DNA of 11,018 bases, taken from the NCBI GenBank assembly GCA_014730285.1, contig WJIM01000330.1, positions 1-11,018 on the forward strand. The letters are read 5' to 3'. The notes under the pieces are model-generated. The model was not told the origin of the DNA, did no database searches, and was given only the letters and a program-made list of their open reading frames with translations. The position numbers and the translations under genes were made by a program. This document shows, one piece after another, positions 6,836 to 11,018 of the stretch (position 1 is the stretch's first letter; each line of letters opens with the position of its first letter). Source of the DNA: Candidatus Zixiibacteriota bacterium. Its GTDB lineage: Bacteria; Zixibacteria; MSB-5A5; JAABVY01.

Positions 6836-7274
6836 AGAGAGAAAAAAAGAGCTTTTGATGAAGGTCGTGGACAAGCTCGCCACGGAAGATGAAGAGAAGG
6901 AATTTGCGGAGTACATTAAATCCGACTCCGTACTGGAGGAGGAGTATAAATCCTTCCGGGAGATTAAGGAGGTTACCGATACGATTAAGTTCAAGGACCT
7001 GCCCGACAGCTACTGGGAGGGCTACTGGAACGGTATTTATAACCGTTTGGAACGCGGGATCGGCTGGATCTTCTTCTCGATCGGAGCAATAATCCTCCTT
7101 GCCTTTGGCGCCTATCATCTGCTGATGGACTTTTTCCTGTCCGAAACCGTGCCGCTATTGTTGAAGATCGGCGTGGCGATTGGAAGTTTGGGACTTATTA
7201 TACTGCTGGTTTCGATTATCAGAGAGATGATTTTCGCCCGCAAACACGAAAGGTATAAGGAGGTAAGATATTGA
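6828..7274 (+). CDS. Putative anti-sigma factor, two-helix membrane protein
   Basis: The protein has 148 residues from the GTG at 6828, which has GGGA seven bases upstream. A GTG two codons earlier (6822) is only one base from that site. It overlaps the sigma gene by eight bases. The N-terminal 70 residues are charged and helical (KELLMKVVDKLATEDEEKEF, then a SDSVLEEEYKSFREIKEV helix), the size and character of an anti-sigma domain. There are no cysteines, so it is not a zinc-binding (HxxxCxxC) type. Next is a Trp/Tyr-rich DSYWEGYWNGIYNRLERG segment (about 61-77) and two membrane helices (about 77-101 and 110-133), then a basic tail. Its topology and place make sigma sequestration at the membrane the likely role. 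This rests on context and shape, not on a recognised family. Confidence 0.82.
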   Translation: MSEERKKELLMKVVDKLATEDEEKEFAEYIKSDSVLEEEYKSFREIKEVTDTIKFKDLPDSYWEGYWNGIYNRLERGIGWIFFSIGAIILLAFGAYHLLMDFFLSETVPLLLKIGVAIGSLGLIILLVSIIREMIFARKHERYKEVRY

Positions 7275-7612
7275 TAGTAGTAACTTCGGATGATATTCCC
7301 GGCCGAAAAATCATAAGAACTATCGGTCTGGTGCGCGGTAATACGATCAGGTGCCGCCATATCGGACGCGATATCATGGCGCAGCTCCGAAATCTCGTGG
7401 GCGGTGAAGTCTCGGATTATACCAAGATGATTGCCGAAGCCCGTGAGCAATGCCTGGACCGGCTGCGTCTGGAAGCCCAATCCATGGGGGCTAATGCAGT
7501 GGTTGCACTGCGCTTCTCAACTTCTTATATCATGTCAGGTTCGGCCGAACTTCTGGCATACGGCACCGCGGTAGTTGTCGATGAATCTCCGGGTGAAGTA
7601 ATCCAGGGATAA
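7271..7612 (+). CDS. ybjQ: YbjQ/UPF0145 family protein
   Basis: This 113-residue protein covers the full UPF0145 (YbjQ) domain. Hallmarks are the IGLVRGNTIRCRHIGRDIMA run (18-37), NLVGGEVSDYTKMIAEARE (41-59), GANAVVALRFSTS (73-85) and ELLAYGTAVVV (93-103). The family forms small oligomers of alternating strands and helices and is sometimes labelled heavy-metal-binding; its role is not established. The start is TTG (7271), which overlaps the TGA of the anti-sigma gene by four bases. A near-perfect AAGGAGG lies eight bases upstream, and no ATG is available. It is therefore the third gene of the sigma operon. Cys28 and Cys61 are present but form no metal motif I recognise. Confidence 0.93.
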   Translation: MIVVTSDDIPGRKIIRTIGLVRGNTIRCRHIGRDIMAQLRNLVGGEVSDYTKMIAEAREQCLDRLRLEAQSMGANAVVALRFSTSYIMSGSAELLAYGTAVVVDESPGEVIQG

Positions 7613-7791
7613 CCTGATTTTTGTTTTATTGAAAGAAAAAAGCAAACCAAATTCTCATTGAGTTGTTTATATATTTGAAGGGCTCGCTTTCAGCATTTCG
7701 ATATCAGCTTTAAAAATTTTATGCAACTCTCGCCCGACCCGGTTGTCTGATAGATAAAAAGAGGGAAGTTTCGATTTCCGAGGGAGTATTG
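7613..7791. other. Intergenic stretch before the PEBP lipoprotein gene
   Basis: About 180 AT-rich bases. Right after the ybjQ stop there is a T-rich run (7617-7630) preceded only by a four-pair CAGG/CCTG hairpin, too weak to call a terminator. Before the next gene AGGGAG (7781-7786) is the ribosome site. I see no convincing promoter and no small gene. Confidence 0.5.
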
Positions 7792-8382
7792 ATGAAAAAT
7801 TTAATCTTCTTTTTATTGACCGCTTTATTCGTGATATATGCGATTGCCTGTCAGGGCGGTGAGCGTGAAGCTGAAATCCCCGAGACCAGAGCCAGGGCTG
7901 TCCCCGATAAAGCGCAGGAAAGTATTCCCGAGATCAGGATAACCAGCCCGGCCTTCGTGCATGAGGGAATGATTCCCGCGCGTTATACATGCGACGGCGA
8001 GGATATCTGCCCCGAGCTGGTCTGGAAAAATGTGCCGGCGGAAACAAAGTCCCTGGCAATGATTTGTGATGATCCGGATGCTCCGGGCGGTACCTGGGTA
8101 CATTGTGTGGCTTACAACATCTCCCCCGCCGATACATGCATATCCAAAGAACAAATCGCTGCAGGCAAAGAATGTGTTATGGGGAAAAACAGCTGGGGCA
8201 ATTACCAGTACGGCGGACCCTGTCCCCCCAGCGGAACGCATCGCTATTTCTTCAAAATATATGCGCTTGATAAATTGCTCGAGCTCGAGCCAGGTGCGAC
8301 GAAAGAGGAAGTCATGAACGCCATGGAGGGCCACATCCTGGCTATGGGCGAGTTGATGGGCATGTATCAGCGGCGGGGCTAA
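7792..8382 (+). CDS. PEBP (YbhB/YbcL, Raf kinase inhibitor-like) lipoprotein
   Basis: The protein has 196 residues from the ATG at 7792, with GGGAG five bases upstream; a TTG one codon earlier is less likely. A signal peptide (3-17) ends in the lipobox AIAC with Cys20 lipidated. A 25-residue tether follows, then a complete phosphatidylethanolamine-binding protein domain (about 47-194). Family motifs are SPAF..EGMIPARYTCDGED (52-71), DDPDAPGGTWVH (93-104), GKNSWGNYQYGGPCPPSGTH (131-150) directly followed by RYFFKIYALD, and the C-terminal GHILAMGELMGMYQR (180-194). YbhB/YbcL proteins have a ligand pocket but an unclear bacterial role, and most I know are cytosolic or soluble periplasmic, so a lipid-anchored form is notable. 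The mature domain has seven cysteines, two at positions where Ser (in SPxL) and Trp (in WVHW) are usual. It is probably a single-gene unit. Confidence 0.93.
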   Translation: MKNLIFFLLTALFVIYAIACQGGEREAEIPETRARAVPDKAQESIPEIRITSPAFVHEGMIPARYTCDGEDICPELVWKNVPAETKSLAMICDDPDAPGGTWVHCVAYNISPADTCISKEQIAAGKECVMGKNSWGNYQYGGPCPPSGTHRYFFKIYALDKLLELEPGATKEEVMNAMEGHILAMGELMGMYQRRG

Positions 8383-8408
8383 TGCCCTTTGTATGCTTCT
8401 GTTTTTGA

Positions 8409-8440
8409 TTGACATCCACAGCCGAAAAGAATAGTATAAT
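8409..8440 (+). promoter_or_regulatory. tRNA-Arg promoter
   Basis: TTGACA (8409-8414) and TATAAT (8435-8440) are both perfect consensus hexamers but 20 bases apart, longer than the usual 16-18. An overlapping TAGTAT (8432-8437) gives 17 bases. Transcription would begin two to five bases before the tRNA, leaving almost no 5' leader. Confidence 0.7.
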
Positions 8441-8448
8441 AGCTATCT

Positions 8449-8520
8449 GCCCCCGTGGTGTAATGGATAACGCACCGGCCTCCGGAGCCGGCAATCCCAG
8501 TTCGATCCTGGGCGGGGGTA
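8449..8520 (+). tRNA. tRNA-Arg(CCG)
   Basis: The 72-base gene folds into a full cloverleaf. The acceptor arms are GCCCCCG (8449-8455) and CGGGGGT (8513-8519), with a G-U first pair. The D stem is GTGT/ACGC and the anticodon stem CCGGC/GCCGG around loop CTCCGGA, giving anticodon CCG at 8482-8484. The T stem is CCCAG/CTGGG with loop TTCGATC, and A is the discriminator. It reads the CGG arginine codon. CCA is not encoded, so it must be added by the cell. It stands alone, with a consensus promoter in front and a seven-T run behind. Confidence 0.96.
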
Positions 8521-8528
8521 TTTTTTTG
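8513..8528 (+). terminator. T-run ending the tRNA transcript
   Basis: Seven T residues (8521-8527) follow the discriminator base directly. The GC-rich acceptor or T-arm of the tRNA may supply the hairpin, so the tRNA itself likely acts as a compact intrinsic terminator. Confidence 0.5.
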
Positions 8529-8577
8529 TTGATGCAGCTTTCCTCCATAAAAACCATTGAAAATTCCATAAAACAGT

Positions 8578-8586
8578 TGCTATATT
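8578..8586 (+). promoter_or_regulatory. Candidate extended -10 promoter of the CDF gene
   Basis: TGCTATATT gives the TGn extension and a five-of-six -10 box. No -35 element is visible at 17 bases. The predicted start near 8593 leaves a leader of about 54 bases. The region is AT-rich, so this is tentative. Confidence 0.28.
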
Positions 8587-8646
8587 ATCTCAGGTTATTA
8601 ATCTTGATAAGCGCTTTTGTATATGCACGTAAATAAGGGCAAAATA

Positions 8647-9546
8647 ATGCGGATAAGCAGCCGGTCGCCGCGTGTAAAGATAATGCAAAAGGTGACCGCC
8701 TGGGGGCTTGTTGCCAATCTGGGGCTGGCGGCGATTAAATTTTTCGCGGGAACCCTGGGACACAGCAATGCTTTGGTTGCGGATGCGGTGCACAGTCTTA
8801 CCGACACCTCGACCGATATCGCAGTATTAATCGGCGCGCCGCGCTGGAGCGCTCCTGCAGACGAAAGCCATCCCCATGGTCATGGGCGTATCGAGACATT
8901 GATAACGGTCTTTATCGGTTTGGTTCTGATAGCGGCCGCGGTCGGACTGGGATTCAAGGCCATCTCCGATCTGCAGACCGCCCCTGATAAAAGTCCCGGA
9001 TGGATTGCCTTCTGGGCGGCCTGTGCATCGATTATAATCAAGGAGCTTTTATACCGCTGGAATGCTCATGTCGGACGGCGGGTGAAATCGTCGGCTATTA
9101 TTGCCAACGCCTGGCATCACCGCTCCGACGCCTTAAGCTCAGTGCCTGTAGTAGTGGCGCTTCTGGGTACACGGATTCAGCCGGCCTGGACTTTTCTCGA
9201 TCATCTGGGAGCAATTATCGTATCGCTGTTTATCCTTCAGGCAGCCTGGAAAATATTCTGGCCTGCTCTTAAGCAGCTCTCGGATACAGGCGCATCGAAA
9301 GAGGAAATCGAGGAATTGTATAACATGATTCGGTATGTTGATGGAGTACGGGACGCTCATGCCCTTCGAACCAGAAATATCGGACCGGGACTTCAGGTCG
9401 ATCTGCATTTGCAGGTCGATCCGGAGCTTTCCGTGCGCGACGGTCACACTTTGGCGGGGGTAGCCAAGAGCAGGCTTTTGGAGCATAAGAATGTTGTTGA
9501 TGTACTGATCCATATCGAACCGTTTGAAGACGAAGAATCAAAATAG
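8647..9546 (+). CDS. Cation diffusion facilitator, zinc-type efflux protein
   Basis: The protein has 299 residues from the ATG at 8647, which has AAGGG seven bases upstream; TTG 8617 and ATG 8623 are in frame but lack such a site. It is a CDF-family proton-driven exporter of divalent metal from the cytoplasm. Six membrane helices fit residues about 14-205, and a cytoplasmic dimerisation domain (about 215-293) follows. The transport site reads HSLTD in TM2 (His49, Asp53) and HHRSD in TM5 (His157, Asp161). This His-Asp/His-Asp set is typical of zinc-selective members such as ZitB rather than FieF (Asp-Asp/His-Asp). The TM2-TM3 loop ADESHPHGHGRIETL (71-85) has the family's histidine cluster. Cobalt, cadmium or iron cannot be excluded. 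No metal-responsive regulator lies next to it. It is a single-gene unit. Confidence 0.95.
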   Translation: MRISSRSPRVKIMQKVTAWGLVANLGLAAIKFFAGTLGHSNALVADAVHSLTDTSTDIAVLIGAPRWSAPADESHPHGHGRIETLITVFIGLVLIAAAVGLGFKAISDLQTAPDKSPGWIAFWAACASIIIKELLYRWNAHVGRRVKSSAIIANAWHHRSDALSSVPVVVALLGTRIQPAWTFLDHLGAIIVSLFILQAAWKIFWPALKQLSDTGASKEEIEELYNMIRYVDGVRDAHALRTRNIGPGLQVDLHLQVDPELSVRDGHTLAGVAKSRLLEHKNVVDVLIHIEPFEDEESK

Positions 9547-9619
9547 ACCCGCTCACACACAGCATATATTCCAGTCAAAAATTCATAATGGAAAAACCGC
9601 AATTGTCTTCAGATAATGC

Positions 9620-9648
9620 TTGAACTTTGGCGGATTATATTTTAATAT
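9620..9648 (+). promoter_or_regulatory. Promoter of the CA-like gene
   Basis: TTGAAC (9620-9625), a 17-base spacer and TAATAT (9643-9648) match the layout and -10 box of the SDF symporter promoter. Transcription would begin near 9655, about 27 bases before the chosen ATG. Confidence 0.45.
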
Positions 9649-9681
9649 CATCGCATCATCTTAGGTATGGAGGAGGACCAA

Positions 9682-10077
9682 ATGGGAAAATGCAACAACC
9701 TGATTCTGCACTGTATGGATTATCGCCTGCAGGATACGATTGACGACTGGGTCAAGAAAAAGGGGCTGAATGGGAAAATCGACAGAATATCCATGGGGGG
9801 ACCATGCAAGGATATGGAATTCGCGATGAAGTTCATCAAGATCTGTATCGAAAAGCACGGTGTAAAAAATGTCTACCTTACTCAGCATGAGGACTGCGCC
9901 GGATACGGCGGGCATAGCGCCTTCACATCGATTGATTCGGAACGAGAACAGTTGGTCGATGATATGATGGATTTGAAGGCAAACATCAAGCTTCAATATC
10001 CGGATGTGGAAGTGCATACGATTTTGATGCAGGAGGATGACGGCGGCTGGGATATGGTCGATATGGGCGAGGATTGA
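9682..10077 (+). CDS. Short beta-carbonic-anhydrase-like protein
   Basis: The protein has 131 residues from the ATG at 9682, which has AGGAGG five bases upstream; an ATG at 9667 would make that ribosome site coding. It carries the zinc pattern of beta-carbonic anhydrases: CMDYR (Cys11, with the Asp13-Arg15 dyad) and HEDC (His69, Cys72) in a QHEDCAGYGG loop. Alternating strand/helix segments (NNLILHCMDYR, KIDRISMGG, NVYLTQHEDC, VEVHTILMQ) fit the fold. Classical beta-CAs are usually 160 residues or more, with extra terminal helices that build the dimer; here these are missing and the C-terminus is only an acidic EDDGGWDMVDMGED-like tail. Activity on CO2 is thus not assured, and a sensor or other metalloenzyme is possible. 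It is monocistronic. Membership of the superfamily is fairly secure, the reaction is not. Confidence 0.85.
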   Translation: MGKCNNLILHCMDYRLQDTIDDWVKKKGLNGKIDRISMGGPCKDMEFAMKFIKICIEKHGVKNVYLTQHEDCAGYGGHSAFTSIDSEREQLVDDMMDLKANIKLQYPDVEVHTILMQEDDGGWDMVDMGED

Positions 10078-10127
10078 TCGAGTACCGCCTTTATGATTTT
10101 GTCAATGCTTTTAATTCGCGATATGGG

Positions 10128-10156
10128 TTGTCTCCGAAAACAAAATTGATTATAAT
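10128..10156 (+). promoter_or_regulatory. Promoter of the POT transporter gene
   Basis: TTGTCT (10128-10133), a 17-base spacer and a perfect TATAAT (10151-10156). The predicted start near 10163 gives a 43-base leader with the Shine-Dalgarno GAGGGA (10195-10200) five bases before the ATG. Confidence 0.62.
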
Positions 10157-10205
10157 ACCCTGACCTGATTCGAAGCGGTCTGTAAAAACTCAGCGAGGGA
10201 TTTTA

Positions 10206-11018
10206 ATGGGAATCGGCTTCAGGCAGCATCCAACCGGATTCTGGTTTATCTTTTGGGGCGAACTTGCAGAGCGTGCCAGCTTCTATGGCATGAAAGCTCT
10301 GCTCGTTTTATATATGGTCGATAAGCTGGGTTTTTCCGATGGCGACAGCTCGCAGATAGCCTCATTATTTACGGCGCTCTGCTATATTCTTCCCATCGTC
10401 GGTGGATATATCGCGGATAGATGGCTGGGCAAATTCAAGACGATTATATATTTTGCACTGCCTTATATTCTGGGACACCTCGTACTCGGCAGCTCAGAAA
10501 CCAGAATAGCTCTGTTTATAGCTCTGGTTTTGCTGGCAGGCGGCTCGGGAGCCATTAAGCCGAATATCAGCACACTTATGGGGTTGATGTACGAAAAGGC
10601 GGGCAAGAAGAAATTGATGTCCCAGGCTTTTTCATGGTTTTATATGGCGATCAATATCGGCGCGGCTTCGACAACAATATCATTGCCGTTTATAAGAGAT
10701 CATTACGGTTATGCAGCGGCATTTATTGCCCCCACCATTTTGATGGTAGTATCGCTGGGTATCTTCTATCTCGGCAAAAAGCATTATCCTAAAGAGAATG
10801 TTAAGAAAACCCGCGAAGAGCATATTTCTCCCGAGCAAAAGAAGATTGACAGGAAAATCGTATGGAGAATAATCGGGCTGTTTTCGCTGATTGTTTTCTT
10901 CTGGTCTATCTTCGATCAGGCCTATTCAACCTGGACCTTGTTTGCCCGTGATTATATGGTGCTGGAGACTCCGTTTGGATTCAGGATACCTCCCGATGCG
11001 ATCCAGGGGCTTAACCCA
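10206..11018 (+). CDS. POT-family proton-coupled peptide transporter, partial
   Basis: An open frame of 271 codons runs to the window edge without a stop; POT transporters are usually 450-550 residues, so about half is present. It begins MGIGFRQHPTGFWFIFWGEL and has the proton-coupling ExxER motif of TM1 (Glu19, Glu22, Arg23 in ELAERASFYGM). Other family marks are GGYIADRWLGKFKT (about residues 64-77), the GSGAIKPNIS signature (about 113-122, usual form GTGxxKPNIS) and FSWFYMAINIGA (about 142-153). A FWSIFDQAYSTWTLFARD segment (about 231-248) matches the TM7 FxQxxSTW region. By family it imports di- and tripeptides with protons across the inner membrane. It has its own promoter. A cytoplasmic charged loop (KKHYPKENVKKTREEHISPE, about 191-210) links the two helix bundles. 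Confidence 0.92.
   Translation, partial: MGIGFRQHPTGFWFIFWGELAERASFYGMKALLVLYMVDKLGFSDGDSSQIASLFTALCYILPIVGGYIADRWLGKFKTIIYFALPYILGHLVLGSSETRIALFIALVLLAGGSGAIKPNISTLMGLMYEKAGKKKLMSQAFSWFYMAINIGAASTTISLPFIRDHYGYAAAFIAPTILMVVSLGIFYLGKKHYPKENVKKTREEHISPEQKKIDRKIVWRIIGLFSLIVFFWSIFDQAYSTWTLFARDYMVLETPFGFRIPPDAIQGLNP

Noticed and set aside
7604..7630. Terminator after ybjQ
   Set aside because: The stem has only four pairs (CAGG/CCTG), too weak despite the T-rich run after it.
8376..8388. Terminator hairpin GGGC-TAAT-GCCC at the end of the PEBP gene
   Set aside because: A four-pair stem that overlaps the stop codon, with only three T residues before a mixed sequence.
7825..8415. A 196-codon minus-strand open frame opposite the PEBP gene
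   Set aside because: The plus strand has all PEBP motifs and a lipobox; the antisense frame has no ribosome site or recognisable domain and would read across the tRNA promoter.
8449..8528. tRNA-Arg as an integration site for a mobile element
   Set aside because: No integrase, no repeat of the tRNA 3' end and no foreign-looking genes follow; the next genes are ordinary transporters.

Overview
The window reads as a stretch of chromosome from an uncultured Gram-negative-type bacterium. Lipoprotein signal peptides followed by acidic S-D-D-x-G-x-G-P tethers, moderate GC content and the gene mix resemble the FCB-group / Candidatus Zixibacteria neighbourhood. That placement is an inference from style, not from a marker gene. 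No phage, transposon, integrase or CRISPR signal is visible, and every non-coding gap is under about 200 bases.

Left half (about 1-6108), all on the minus strand. Read in transcription order from the right, it holds two paralogous secreted lipoproteins (6108-5206 and 5017-4109), each followed by a clear intrinsic terminator. Next comes a glutamate/aspartate-type SDF symporter (3975-2632) with its own promoter. Last is a tight housekeeping run: dtd (D-aminoacyl-tRNA deacylase), maf (nucleotide pyrophosphatase), a RodZ-like membrane HTH protein, and a GT9-like open frame that runs off the left edge. The genes from dtd to the left edge overlap by one base (TAATG junctions) or sit two bases apart, so they are surely co-transcribed and probably translationally coupled.

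Right half (about 6250-11018), all on the plus strand. An ECF sigma factor overlaps a two-helix membrane protein that is a likely anti-sigma factor. That gene in turn overlaps a YbjQ/UPF0145 gene, giving a three-gene regulatory module. After it come a lipoprotein of the PEBP (YbhB/YbcL) family with unusual cysteines, tRNA-Arg(CCG), a zinc-type cation diffusion facilitator, a very short beta-carbonic-anhydrase-like protein, and a POT-family peptide transporter cut by the right edge. Most of these sit behind their own promoters.

The strand switch lies at 6109-6262, between the second lipoprotein and the sigma operon. I found no clearly new multi-gene system. The best leads are the sigma/anti-sigma/YbjQ cluster, the tandem unknown lipoproteins, the cysteine-rich PEBP lipoprotein, the 131-residue CA-like protein and the extra loop in the SDF symporter. 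Several starts were moved from the longest frame to a codon with a properly spaced Shine-Dalgarno sequence.
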